From Streptomyces sp. NBC_00287 (GTDB lineage: Bacteria > Actinomycetota > Actinomycetes > Streptomycetales > Streptomycetaceae): a stretch of DNA of 64,000 nt. Shown here one piece after another: positions 1-8,559 of the stretch (position 1 is its first letter; each line of letters begins with the position of its first letter). The stretch spans positions 8,680,001-8,744,000 of the forward strand of contig NZ_CP108053.1 of NCBI RefSeq assembly GCF_036173105.1, written 5' to 3'. Under the pieces are notes generated by a model. It was not told where the DNA came from. It did not search any database and saw nothing but the letters and a program-made list of their open reading frames with translations. The position numbers and the translations under genes were made by a program.

Positions 1-1338
1 CAGTTGCCGCCCGTCCGCGAGGTCACGGACGAGGCCGTGCGGGCGCGCCTGGACCAGGACATTGCCGAGGGCCGCCGCCTCCGTCGGACCCGCCACCACC
101 GGCAGCCCGCAGGCGTCGGCGGTGAGCTGGCAGAGCAGGGCGTTACGGGTGCCGCCCCCGACGATGTACACGACATCCACCGGCCGGTCGGCCAGCCGCT
201 GGGCGTCCGCGACGGCCCTGCGATGGGCCAGCGCGAGCGAGTCGAGGATGCAGCGCGTGATCTCGGCGGGCGACTCGGGCACCGGCTGCCCGGAGTTCCG
301 GCAGGCCTCGGCGATCCGCTCCGGCATCCGGCCCGGCGCGAGGAACGCCGCGTCGCCCGCGTCCACGACCGACCGCAGCGCCGGCGCCTTGGCCGCCTGG
401 AGCAGCAGCCCGCCCAGATCCGGCTCGCCCCAGGCGCGCAGGCACTCCTGGAGCAGCCACAGGCCCATGATGTTCCGCAGGTAGCGGACCGTGCCGTCGA
501 GCCCCAGCTCATTGGTGAAGTTGGCGGCCCGGCTCTCCTCGGTGAGGACGGGCGCGTCCAGCTCCATGCCGGCCAGCGACCAGGTCCCCGTACAGATGTA
601 CGCGAACCGCTCACCGGCGGCGGCCGGGACGGCGGCCACGGCGGACGCGGTGTCATGCGAACCGACCGCTGTCACCGGCACCGGCCCGGCGAGCCCTGTC
701 TCCTCCAGCACCTCGGGCCGCAGCACGCCGGCCGGGTCGCCGGGCTGCCGCAGCGGTGCGAAGAGGTCCAGGTCGATGCCGACCCTGGCGGCGATGTCGT
801 ACGACCAGTCGCGGGTCCGGGGATCGATCAGCTGGGTGGTGGAGGCGTTGGTCAGCTCGGTGCCCTGCTCGCCGGTGAGCCAGTACGTCAGCAGATCGGG
901 GATGAGCAACAGGCGCTGCGCACCGGCGAGATGATCGGCCACCAGCTGGTACAGGGTGTTGAAGGGCGCGTACTGCAGTCCCGTCGCGGCGTACAGCTCG
1001 GGGGCGGGCACGGTCGCCCACACCTTCTCCGCGACGCCCTCGGTCCTGGCGTCCCGGTAGTGCACGGGATTGCCGAGCAGCGCCCCGTCCGCGTCCAGCA
1101 GCCCGTAGTCCACGGCCCAGCTGTCGATGCCGACCGAGTCCACCTGGCCCGCCGCCCGGAGTCCGTCCAAGACGCCGCCGTAGAGCGAGAGAATGTCCCA
1201 CCGCAGCCCTTCCGGCACCCGCACCGGCCGGTTCACGAACCGGTGCGCCTCGCTCAGCTCCAGGCTGTCGGGCCCGACGCGGCCGACCATGACACGTCCG
1301 CTGGACGCGCCGAGGTCGACCGCGGCGTACGACTTCAT
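1..1338 (-). CDS. rhaB: Rhamnulokinase, 3' end beyond window
   Basis: Phosphorylates L-rhamnulose to L-rhamnulose-1-phosphate in cytosolic rhamnose catabolism. 446 codons lie inside the window; the C-terminus is cut off at base 1. The N-terminus has the FGGY/ASKHA phosphate loop DLGASSGRVMVG, followed by the sugar-site segment GIDSWAVDYGLLD and, near the visible end, the adenosine motif IVGGGTRNALL. The ATG begins 8 nt after the stop of the aldolase/dehydrogenase gene, so it is the third cistron of a leftward operon. No strong Shine-Dalgarno is visible, which suggests coupling to the upstream gene. Family assignment is secure from sequence and context. Confidence 0.93.
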   Translation of the reverse strand, partial: MKSYAAVDLGASSGRVMVGRVGPDSLELSEAHRFVNRPVRVPEGLRWDILSLYGGVLDGLRAAGQVDSVGIDSWAVDYGLLDADGALLGNPVHYRDARTEGVAEKVWATVPAPELYAATGLQYAPFNTLYQLVADHLAGAQRLLLIPDLLTYWLTGEQGTELTNASTTQLIDPRTRDWSYDIAARVGIDLDLFAPLRQPGDPAGVLRPEVLEETGLAGPVPVTAVGSHDTASAVAAVPAAAGERFAYICTGTWSLAGMELDAPVLTEESRAANFTNELGLDGTVRYLRNIMGLWLLQECLRAWGEPDLGGLLLQAAKAPALRSVVDAGDAAFLAPGRMPERIAEACRNSGQPVPESPAEITRCILDSLALAHRRAVADAQRLADRPVDVVYIVGGGTRNALLCQLTADACGLPVVAGPTEAAALGNVLVQARPHGLVRDLADGRQL

Positions 1339-1346
1339 GGACCCGC

Positions 1347-3386
1347 TCACCGCAGGAAGGCGGCCGCGACGCCGGCGTCGACCGGGACGTGCAGCCCCGT
1401 GGTGTGCGTCAAGTCGCCGCCGGTGAGGGCGAAGACGGCATTGGCGACATGCTCCGGGAGGACCTCCCGCTTGAGGATGGTGCGCTGGGCGTAGAACTCA
1501 CCCAGCTTCTCCTCCTCGACCCCGTACACGGCGGCCCGCTGGGCACCCCAACCAGCGGCGAAGATCCCCGAGCCGCGTACGACGCCGTCCGGGTTGACGC
1601 CGTTGACACGGATGCCGTGCTCGCCCAACTCGGCGGCCAGCAGCCGGACTTGATGAGCCTGGTCGGCCTTGGTGGCGGAGTAGGCGATGTTGTTCGGACC
1701 GGCGAAGACGGCGTTCTTGGAGGCGATGTACACGAGGTCGCCGCCCAGCTCCTGCGCGATCATCACGCGGGCGGCCTCCCTCGACACCAGGAAGGACCCG
1801 CGGGCCATGATGTCGTGCTGCAGGTCCCAGTCCTTGGCCGAAGTTTCCAGCAGTGGCTTGGAGATGGAGATCCCGGCGTTGTTCACGACGAGGTCGACCC
1901 CGCCGAAGGCGAGCACGGCGGCCTTGAAGGCGTCGGCGATCTGCTGCTCGTCCGTCACATCCACGGTGACGGCGACGGCCTTGTCGGAACCGCCCAACTC
2001 CTCGGCGACGGCGGCGGCGTTCTCGGCATTGAGATCGGCGACGACGACACACGCACCTTCGGCGACCAGCCGATGCGCGATGGCCTTCCCGATCCCACTG
2101 CCGGCCCCGGTCACCAGCGCGACCCGAGTCGCGAGCGGCTTGGGCTTCGGCATCCGCTGAAGCTTGGCCTCCTCAAGGGCCCAGTACTCGATACGGAACT
2201 TCTCGGACTCCTCGATCGGCGCGTACGACGACACCGCCTCGGCGCCCCGCATCACATTGATGGCGTTGACGTAGAACTCACCCGCCACCCGGGCCGTCTG
2301 CTTGTCCTTGCCGAAGGAGAACATGCCGACACCGGGGATGAGCACGATCGCCGGGTCCGCGCCGCGCATCGCGGGGGAGTCGGGCAGGGTGTGCCGCTGG
2401 TAGTAGGCGGCGTACTCCTCCCGATACTCGGCGTGCAGCTCCTTGAGCCGGGCGATGGCCTCGTCGAGCGGCGCGGTCGGCGGCAGGTCGAGAACGAGCG
2501 GCCGCACCTTGGTCCGCAGGAAGTGGTCGGGGCAGGAGGTGCCGAGCGCGGCGAGCCGGGGGTGCTCGGCGCGGGCGAGGAAGTCGAGGACGGCGTCGGA
2601 GTCGGTGAAGTGTCCGACCTGGGGCTTGTCCTGAGAGGCGACGGCACGGAGGTAGGGCGCGAGTGCCGCGGCCCGCTCCTTGCGCGCGCCGTCGCCGAGA
2701 GCCTCGTACTCCTCGATGACGGGCCCGAAGGGCTCCGCCTTCCCCTTCTCCTCCAGGAACGCCTCGGCGGTCCGGATGATGTGCAGCGAGTTCCGCTCGC
2801 ACTCCTCGGAGGTATCACCCCAGGCGGTGATGCCGTGGCCGCCGAGGACGCACCCGATGGCCTGCGGGTTGGCGGCCTTCACGGCGGCGATGTCGAGCCC
2901 GAGCTGGAACCCGGGACGACGCCACGGGACCCACACCACGGTGTCCCCGAAGCACTCGGCGGTCAGTTTCTCCCCGTCAGCGGCACAAGCGAGCGCGATC
3001 CCGGAGTCAGGGTGCAGATGATCGACATGAGCGGCCTCGACCAGCCCGTGCATGGCGGTGTCGATGGACGGAGCGGCGCCCCCCTTGCCGTGCAGGCAGT
3101 AATCAAAGGCGGCGACCATTTCGTCCTCACGCTCGACGCCCGGATACACATCGACGAGCGCCCGCATCCGATCCAGCCGCAACACGGCCAGCCCGCTCTC
3201 GGTAAGCGTCCCGAGATCCCCACCGGACCCCTTGACCCACATCAGCTCCACATCACCCCCCGTGACGGGGTCGGTGTCGGTGCCCTTGGCGGAGGCATTG
3301 CCGCCGGCGTAGTTGGTGTTACGGGGGTCGGAGCCGAGCCGATGGGACCGGGCGAGGAGGGCGGCGGCTTCGGGATGGATAGCCAT
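1347..3386 (-). CDS. rhaEW: Bifunctional rhamnulose-1-phosphate aldolase / lactaldehyde dehydrogenase
   Basis: 679-residue fusion that cleaves L-rhamnulose-1-phosphate to DHAP and L-lactaldehyde and then oxidises the lactaldehyde. The N-terminal ~400 residues are a class II aldolase domain with the metal-binding HVDHLHPD motif. The C-terminal ~250 residues are a short-chain dehydrogenase with the nucleotide motif TGAGSGIG, the catalytic Ser in YIASKNAV and the YSATK Tyr/Lys pair. Start chosen at MAIHPEAAAL because GTAAGGAA sits just upstream and the length matches the family (about 680 residues); an in-frame upstream extension looks non-coding. Lies between rhaI and rhaB. The symbol follows the Bacillus two-domain enzyme. 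Confidence 0.93.
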   Translation of the reverse strand: MAIHPEAAALLARSHRLGSDPRNTNYAGGNASAKGTDTDPVTGGDVELMWVKGSGGDLGTLTESGLAVLRLDRMRALVDVYPGVEREDEMVAAFDYCLHGKGGAAPSIDTAMHGLVEAAHVDHLHPDSGIALACAADGEKLTAECFGDTVVWVPWRRPGFQLGLDIAAVKAANPQAIGCVLGGHGITAWGDTSEECERNSLHIIRTAEAFLEEKGKAEPFGPVIEEYEALGDGARKERAAALAPYLRAVASQDKPQVGHFTDSDAVLDFLARAEHPRLAALGTSCPDHFLRTKVRPLVLDLPPTAPLDEAIARLKELHAEYREEYAAYYQRHTLPDSPAMRGADPAIVLIPGVGMFSFGKDKQTARVAGEFYVNAINVMRGAEAVSSYAPIEESEKFRIEYWALEEAKLQRMPKPKPLATRVALVTGAGSGIGKAIAHRLVAEGACVVVADLNAENAAAVAEELGGSDKAVAVTVDVTDEQQIADAFKAAVLAFGGVDLVVNNAGISISKPLLETSAKDWDLQHDIMARGSFLVSREAARVMIAQELGGDLVYIASKNAVFAGPNNIAYSATKADQAHQVRLLAAELGEHGIRVNGVNPDGVVRGSGIFAAGWGAQRAAVYGVEEEKLGEFYAQRTILKREVLPEHVANAVFALTGGDLTHTTGLHVPVDAGVAAAFLR

Positions 3387-3423
3387 GGAAAATTCCTTAC
3401 TTCTTGAAAAAGGGCGAGTGCAC

Positions 3424-3505
3424 TTCCCTAGGGGCGCGGGGCAGTGTCGATATGCGGCTCCGCCGCGTGGGCGCGACCAGCCACATACAGCCCGCACCCC
3501 GCAAC
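3424..3505. repeat. Streptomyces-type intergenic repeat (GGGGCGCGGGG / GCGCGACCAGCCAC)
   Basis: The 139-bp gap between rhaI and the aldolase gene contains AGGGGCGCGGGGC, then the small hairpin GCGGC-TCC-GCCGC, then GTGGGCGCGACCAGCCAC and CCCGCACC. From general familiarity with Streptomyces genomes this matches a short repeat scattered in many intergenic regions; copy number here cannot be counted because only one copy is in the window. It separates two co-directional operon genes and could form RNA structure in the transcript. Confidence 0.5.
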
Positions 3506-3525
3506 GAACAGAACCGGGCAGACGC

Positions 3526-4686
3526 TCACGCGCCCCAACCGGCCTGTTCCCCTCCAACCCGCTCAGCAACGATCTTCTCGGCCCACCCGGACCGCGCATA
3601 CGCAGCAAGAGGCTCGGGGTCCAACCCCATCTCCTCCCGCACCTCACGAAGAAGCGGCCGCACATCGGTGTTGTACGCGTCCATCACCACCGCATTGGCC
3701 CCGAGAACATCACCGGAAGCCTGCGCCTCGGCAAGAGAGACGCGGTCCACCAGGAGCGCCTTGGCCGTCGCTTCCTGCACATTCATCACCGACCGAATGA
3801 TCGCCGGGATCTTCGCCTCGATGTTGTGGCACTGGTCGAGCATGAACGCGACGTCGGAGGTGAACCCGCCCCCACGCACCACCTCGTACATGATCCGGAA
3901 CAGCTGGAAGGGATCCGCGGCCCCGACCATCAGGTCATCGTCGGCGTAGAACCGCGAGTTGAAGTCGAACCCGCCGAGCTTCCCCTCCCGCAGCAGCGTG
4001 GCGACGATGAACTCGATGTTGGTCCCCGGCGCATGGTGTCCGGTGTCGACGACGACCTGCGCCTGCGGACCCAGCTTCAGACAGTGGGCATAAGCGGTAC
4101 CCCAGTCCGGCACATCCGTCGTGTAGAACGCCGGCTCGAAGAACTTGTACTCCAGCAGCATCCGCTGCCCGTCGCCCAGCCGTGCGTACACCTCGGAGAG
4201 GCCGTCGGCGAGCCGGTCCTGCCGCGCACGGATGTCGTCCTGCCCCGGATAGTTCGTCCCGTCGGCGAACCACAGCTTCAGATCGGTGGAGCCCGTCGCG
4301 TCCATGATGTCGACGCACTCCAGCAGATGATCGACGGCCTTACGGCGCACCGCCGCCTCGGGATGGCAGATGCTGCCGAGCTTGTAGTCGTCGTCCTGGA
4401 AGGTGTTGGAGTTGATCGCACCCAGCTTCACCCCCCGCTCCTCGGCGAACTTGGCGAGAGCCGTGTAGTCCTCGACCCTGTCCCAGGGGATGTGCAGAGC
4501 CACCGTCGGCGCCACACCCGTGAGCGCGTGCACCTGGGCCGCGTCCTCCAGTTTCTCCTGCGGTGTCCGCGGCACGCCCTGCTGGGCGAACACCTTGAAC
4601 CGGGTCCCCGAGTTCCCGTACGCCCACGACGGCGTCTCGACGGCCTGGGTCTTGAGCGCGGCCTTCACCGCTGCGAGGTCGGTCAC
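3526..4686 (-). CDS. rhaI: L-rhamnose isomerase (Gram-positive RhaI type)
   Basis: Converts L-rhamnose to L-rhamnulose, first step of the pathway. 386 residues, xylose-isomerase-like TIM-barrel of the RhaI subtype found in actinobacteria rather than the E. coli RhaA type. Recognisable segments include KLWFADGTNYPGQDD, MLLEYKFFEPAFY, VVVDTGHHAPGTN and GGFDFNSRFYADDDL, which carry the acidic and His metal ligands. The ATG is 50 nt from a TGAAACGATTCA operator. It is the first cistron of the leftward catabolic operon and diverges from the transporter operon. Confidence 0.95.
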   Translation of the reverse strand: MTDLAAVKAALKTQAVETPSWAYGNSGTRFKVFAQQGVPRTPQEKLEDAAQVHALTGVAPTVALHIPWDRVEDYTALAKFAEERGVKLGAINSNTFQDDDYKLGSICHPEAAVRRKAVDHLLECVDIMDATGSTDLKLWFADGTNYPGQDDIRARQDRLADGLSEVYARLGDGQRMLLEYKFFEPAFYTTDVPDWGTAYAHCLKLGPQAQVVVDTGHHAPGTNIEFIVATLLREGKLGGFDFNSRFYADDDLMVGAADPFQLFRIMYEVVRGGGFTSDVAFMLDQCHNIEAKIPAIIRSVMNVQEATAKALLVDRVSLAEAQASGDVLGANAVVMDAYNTDVRPLLREVREEMGLDPEPLAAYARSGWAEKIVAERVGGEQAGWGA

Positions 4687-4736
4687 TTAGGGCTCCTGTG
4701 ACGTCGGGACGGAAAGTCTTCAGAAACGCATCACTG

Positions 4737-4748
4737 TGAAACGATTCA
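4737..4748. promoter_or_regulatory. LacI-type operator TGAAACGATTCA, rhaI side
   Basis: Near-palindrome TGAAACGATTCA lying 51 nt upstream of rhaI. It matches the central-CG half-site pattern of LacI-family sites. A related box, TGAAACCTTTCA, lies 155 bp away on the transporter side, and a LacI-family gene closes the rightward operon, so joint control of both operons is inferred. Confidence 0.6.
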
Positions 4749-4832
4749 AGACGGGAAGCTATGAGCCACCCGGAGGGGTGTCAAGCCCCAAGCCCAAGGC
4801 TGTTGCTCGTGACTCCGCCGTGACCTTCATTC

Positions 4833-4849
4833 ATCGAAACTTTTTCGAT
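4833..4849. promoter_or_regulatory. Perfect palindrome ATCGAAA-CTT-TTTCGAT in rha divergent promoter
   Basis: Seven-base perfect arms with a 3-base centre, midway between the two TGAAA-type boxes. It shares the GAAA...TTTC core and could be a third site for the same LacI regulator or for another protein. Upstream of both operons; no other explanation seen. Confidence 0.5.
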
Positions 4850-4902
4850 ACGAACCCATTGACGTGACATGGGCGGCGTGTCTAACGTCCCGGCAACCAA
4901 GT

Positions 4903-4914
4903 TGAAACCTTTCA
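4903..4914. promoter_or_regulatory. LacI-type operator TGAAACCTTTCA, transporter side
   Basis: TGAAACCTTTCA is palindromic in its TGAAA/TTTCA arms and sits 44 nt upstream of the ABC ATPase start, where bound repressor would block initiation or early elongation. Partner of the rhaI-side box. Confidence 0.6.
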
Positions 4915-4958
4915 CGACGTCGCGAGGGCCGTCCCGCCGACGTCGTCGAGGAGCCCCC

Positions 4959-6476
4959 ATGACCCACCCGTCCACCACGGGTCCGGCCCCGGTTCTTGCG
5001 CTGAGGGACGTTTCGAAGTCCTTCGGCGCGGTCCGCGCCCTGCGGGACGTCTCCCTGGAGCTGTTTCCCGGGGAGGTGCATGCCCTCGCCGGAGAGAACG
5101 GCGCGGGCAAGTCGACCCTCATCAAGACACTCGCCGGAGTGCACCGACCGGACGCCGGCCAGGTGCTGCTCGATGGCGCACCCGTCGTCTTCCACGGCCC
5201 CGGCGATGCCCGGGATGCCGGCATCGCCGTGATCTACCAGGAGCCGACCCTCTTCCCGGACCTGTCGATCGCCGAGAACATCTTCATGGGCCGCCGGCCC
5301 CGCCGCGCCCTCGGCCGGATCGACCACAAGGCCACCCACGCGGCCACCCTGGCGCTCATGCAGCGCCTCGGCGTCGAGCTCGACCCCGACCGCCCGGCGC
5401 GCGGTCTGTCCATCGCCGATCAGCAGATCGTGGAGATCGCCAAGGCGCTCTCCTTCGACGCCCGGGTCCTGATCATGGACGAGCCGACCGCCGCCCTCAC
5501 CGGCAGCGAGGTCGCCCGTCTCTTCGGCGTCGTACGCACCCTGCGTGGACAGGGCGCCGCGGTGCTCTTCATCTCCCACCGGCTGGAGGAGATCTTCCAG
5601 ATCTGCCGACGGGTGACCACCCTGCGCGACGGCGCCTGGATCGCCAGCGAGCCGCTGGACGGCATGACCGAGGACGACCTGGTCCGCCGGATGGTCGGCC
5701 GCGACCTCGACGAGCTCTACCCCAAGCAGGACGTCGAGCCGGGCGAGGTCGCCCTCAGCGTCCGCCGCCTGACCCGCGAGGGCGTCTTCACCGACGTCTC
5801 CTTCGACGTCCGGCGCGGCGAGATCGTCGGCCTCGCCGGACTCGTCGGAGCCGGCCGTACGGAGGTCGCCCGGGCCGTGTTCGGCATCGACCGCTGGGAC
5901 GCCGGCGAGGTCTCCGTCGACGGCAGGGCCCTGACCAACGGCGCCCCCTCCACCGCCATGGCCTCCGGGCTGGCCCTCGTCCCCGAGGACCGGCGTGCCC
6001 AGGGCCTGGTGATGGACATGTCCATCGAGCGCAACATCGGCCTGACCGGACTGCGTACGACCGTGAAGGCCGGACTCATGGACCGCGGCGCCGAACGCAG
6101 CCGTTCCCTCGACTGGGCCGTCAAGCTCCAGGTGAAGTACGCCCGGATCGCCGACACCGTGAACACGCTCTCCGGCGGCAACCAGCAGAAGGTCGTCCTG
6201 GCCAAGTGGCTGGCCACCGGCCCCAAGGTGCTGATCGTCGACGAGCCGACCCGTGGCATCGACGTCGGCACGAAGGCCGAGGTCCACCGGCTGCTCTCGC
6301 AGCTCGCCGCCGACGGGGTCGCCGTCCTGATGATCTCCTCCGACCTGCCCGAGATCCTCGGCATGGCCGACCGCGTGCTGGTGATGCACGAGGGCCGGCT
6401 GACCGCCGAGATCGCACGCTCCGAAGCCACCGAGGAAACCGTGATGGCCGCAGCCACGGGGAGGGCCGCCGCATGA
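4959..6476 (+). CDS. rhaT: Sugar ABC transporter ATPase (rhamnose)
   Basis: Double-domain ATPase (505 residues) of the CUT2 (RbsA-like) class that powers rhamnose import. The first half has Walker A GENGAGKSTLIK, signature-like LSIADQQIVEIAKAL and Walker B VLIMDEPTAAL. The second half lacks a canonical P-loop, as is typical of CUT2 second domains, but has LSGGNQQKVVLAKWL and VLIVDEPTRGID. Start chosen at MTHPSTTGPAP; an in-frame start 30 codons upstream gives a basic, unlikely leader that would overlap the operator. First gene of the rightward rha operon; its last codons overlap the permease start (ATGA). Symbol follows rhizobial rhaTPQS; substrate inferred from context. Confidence 0.9.
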   Translation: MTHPSTTGPAPVLALRDVSKSFGAVRALRDVSLELFPGEVHALAGENGAGKSTLIKTLAGVHRPDAGQVLLDGAPVVFHGPGDARDAGIAVIYQEPTLFPDLSIAENIFMGRRPRRALGRIDHKATHAATLALMQRLGVELDPDRPARGLSIADQQIVEIAKALSFDARVLIMDEPTAALTGSEVARLFGVVRTLRGQGAAVLFISHRLEEIFQICRRVTTLRDGAWIASEPLDGMTEDDLVRRMVGRDLDELYPKQDVEPGEVALSVRRLTREGVFTDVSFDVRRGEIVGLAGLVGAGRTEVARAVFGIDRWDAGEVSVDGRALTNGAPSTAMASGLALVPEDRRAQGLVMDMSIERNIGLTGLRTTVKAGLMDRGAERSRSLDWAVKLQVKYARIADTVNTLSGGNQQKVVLAKWLATGPKVLIVDEPTRGIDVGTKAEVHRLLSQLAADGVAVLMISSDLPEILGMADRVLVMHEGRLTAEIARSEATEETVMAAATGRAAA

Positions 6477-7513
6477 CGGTGACCACCCCTCAGCAAGCCC
6501 CCGTCGCCGAGGTGCCCAAGTCCAGTGGCACCCGGCTGGTCGACCGCGTCTTCAAGATGCGCGAACTGGCCATCCTGGTCGTCTTCCTGGTGATGATCGC
6601 CGTGACCCAGGCGGGCAACAGCGAGTTCCTCACCGAGCAGGGCATCAAGGATCTGCTCCTCAACGCGACGATCCTGGTGCTGGTCGCCGTCGGCCAGTCC
6701 CTGGTCGTCATCACCCGCAATGTCGACCTTTCGGTCGGCTCGACGCTCGGCATCAGCGCCTTCGCCGCCGGTACCTATCTCCAGGGCGGCGGAAACTCCG
6801 TCGTGGCCGTACTGCTCGCGGTCCTGATGGGCATGGGCTTCGGCCTGCTCAACGGCCTCCTCGTCAGCCTCGGCCAGGTGCCCGCCCTCGTGGTCACCCT
6901 CGGCACGCTGTACATCATCCGCGGTATCGACTCGATCTGGGTCGGCTCCCGGCAGATCACGGCGGCCGACCTGCCGGACGGCTTCGTCGACTTCGGCTCC
7001 GGCGGTCTCTCCGCGGTGCCGTGGCTGGCGCTGATCGCGCTGGCGGTGCTGGTGGCCACCGCGTACTACCTCAAGCACTACGGCAGCGGGCGTGAGCTGT
7101 ACGCGCTCGGCTCCAATCCGGAGGCCGCCCGCCTGGCCGGTATCCCGGTCAGAAAGCGGATCCTCGCCGCGTACACCTTCTGCGGCGCCCTCGCGGGCCT
7201 CGCGGGGGCGATGTACCTGGCCCGGTTCGGCAACGTCGACTCCGGTACCGGCAACGGCTACGAGCTCACCGTCGTCAGCGCGGTCGTGGTCGGCGGTGTC
7301 GTCTTCACCGGCGGCTCCGGCAGCGTCTACGGCGCCGCCCTCGGCGCGATGCTGCTGACCTCCATCAACAGCGTGCTGCCCGCCCTCGGCGTCAGCTCGG
7401 TGTGGGTGCTCGCCATCAACGGCATCCTGCTCATCCTCGCCATCGCGGTCGACCGGATCGTCGCGCTGCGCGTGGCCTCGGCCCTGAAGAAGAGGAACGC
7501 CCGCCATGCCTGA
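6473..7513 (+). CDS. rhaP: Sugar ABC transporter permease 1
   Basis: 346-residue CUT2-class integral membrane permease with about 8-10 hydrophobic segments. It carries the family hallmark VITRNVDLSVGS near residue 80 and the ATPase-coupling segment GSNPEAARLAGIPV followed by GGSGSVYGAALGAMLL. The ATG overlaps the ATPase stop as ATGA, and the 3' end overlaps the second permease by 8 nt, indicating translational coupling. With the neighbouring permease it forms a heterodimeric channel. Confidence 0.9.
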   Translation: MTVTTPQQAPVAEVPKSSGTRLVDRVFKMRELAILVVFLVMIAVTQAGNSEFLTEQGIKDLLLNATILVLVAVGQSLVVITRNVDLSVGSTLGISAFAAGTYLQGGGNSVVAVLLAVLMGMGFGLLNGLLVSLGQVPALVVTLGTLYIIRGIDSIWVGSRQITAADLPDGFVDFGSGGLSAVPWLALIALAVLVATAYYLKHYGSGRELYALGSNPEAARLAGIPVRKRILAAYTFCGALAGLAGAMYLARFGNVDSGTGNGYELTVVSAVVVGGVVFTGGSGSVYGAALGAMLLTSINSVLPALGVSSVWVLAINGILLILAIAVDRIVALRVASALKKRNARHA

Positions 7514-8519
7514 CTCCCTGACGCGCGCGATCCGCTGGGACACGGTGGTAGGCGCCCTCCTGATCGTCGTGCTCCTGCTGTCCTTCGGATTGGTCGACGG
7601 TTTCGGAAACTCGTTCAACCTGTCGTTCCTGATCGGGAGCACTCTTCCGATCGCGTTGATCGCCCTGCCGATGACGTTGTTGGTCGTCTCGGGCGAGATC
7701 GATCTTTCGGTCGCCTCCACCGCCGGTCTGTCGGGCGCCGTGATGGGCGCCCTGTGGAACCAGGGCATGACGATCGAAGCGATCATTCCGATCTGTCTGC
7801 TGCTCGGTGTGGTGTGCGGACTGATCAACGGTCTGCTGGTGACCAAGCTGGGGCTCCCGTCCCTCGCCGTCACCATCGGCACCCTCGCCGCCTACCGGGG
7901 CATCGCACAGATCGTGCTCGGCTCCGACGCGGTCACCGACTTCCCCACCCAGTACCTGGACTTCGCGGCCGGACGGATCGGCGACACCTTCATCCCGTAC
8001 GCCTTCCTGCCCTTCCTGGTGCTGCTCGCCATCGCTGTGGTCGCTCTGCACGCCACGCCGTTCGGGCGGTCGTTGTTCGCGATCGGCGCCAACGAGGAGG
8101 CCGCGCGGTTCGCCGGCATCCGCGTCAAGCGCCAGAAGCTGATCCTGTTCACGCTGACCGGCCTGATGGCCTCCCTCACCGGTATCTTCTGGGCCCTGCA
8201 CTACGCCAGCGCCCGCTATGACAACGCCACGGGGCTTGAGCTCTCCGTTGTCGCGGCGGTGTTGCTCGGCGGCATCGACTTCGACGGCGGCAAGGGGACG
8301 CTCGGCGGCGCGATCGCCGGTGTGTTCCTGCTCGGCGCGCTCCAGAACGTGATGAGCCTTCAGGACGTGTCCGCCCAGTCGCAGATCCTCGTCACCGGTG
8401 TGCTGCTCGTGCTCTCCGTGCTCGGCCCCCGCGTCGCACGGCAGGTCGCCGTCGCACGGGCCGGACGCAGAGCAGCCGCCCCCGCACCGGTGCCCAAGGC
8501 CCCCACCCCAACCCCGTAA
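7506..8519 (+). CDS. rhaQ: Sugar ABC transporter permease 2
   Basis: 337-residue second CUT2 permease. It has the paired hallmark LVVSGEIDLSVAST, the coupling motif GANEEAARFAGIRV and the late segment GGIDFDGGKGTLGGAIAGVF. It ends in a Pro/Ala-rich tail. It overlaps the first permease by 8 nt and is followed 40 nt later by the binding-protein gene, so it belongs to the same operon. Confidence 0.9.
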   Translation: MPDSLTRAIRWDTVVGALLIVVLLLSFGLVDGFGNSFNLSFLIGSTLPIALIALPMTLLVVSGEIDLSVASTAGLSGAVMGALWNQGMTIEAIIPICLLLGVVCGLINGLLVTKLGLPSLAVTIGTLAAYRGIAQIVLGSDAVTDFPTQYLDFAAGRIGDTFIPYAFLPFLVLLAIAVVALHATPFGRSLFAIGANEEAARFAGIRVKRQKLILFTLTGLMASLTGIFWALHYASARYDNATGLELSVVAAVLLGGIDFDGGKGTLGGAIAGVFLLGALQNVMSLQDVSAQSQILVTGVLLVLSVLGPRVARQVAVARAGRRAAAPAPVPKAPTPTP

Positions 8520-8559
8520 ACCCTCCGCTCACCCCAGCCTCCCGTAAGGAAGAGCCGTC

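Noticed and set aside
4..3407. Plus-strand open frames of about 500 and 670 codons over the rhamnose operon
   Set aside because: They are antisense to rhaB and the aldolase/dehydrogenase, whose motifs are clear on the minus strand.
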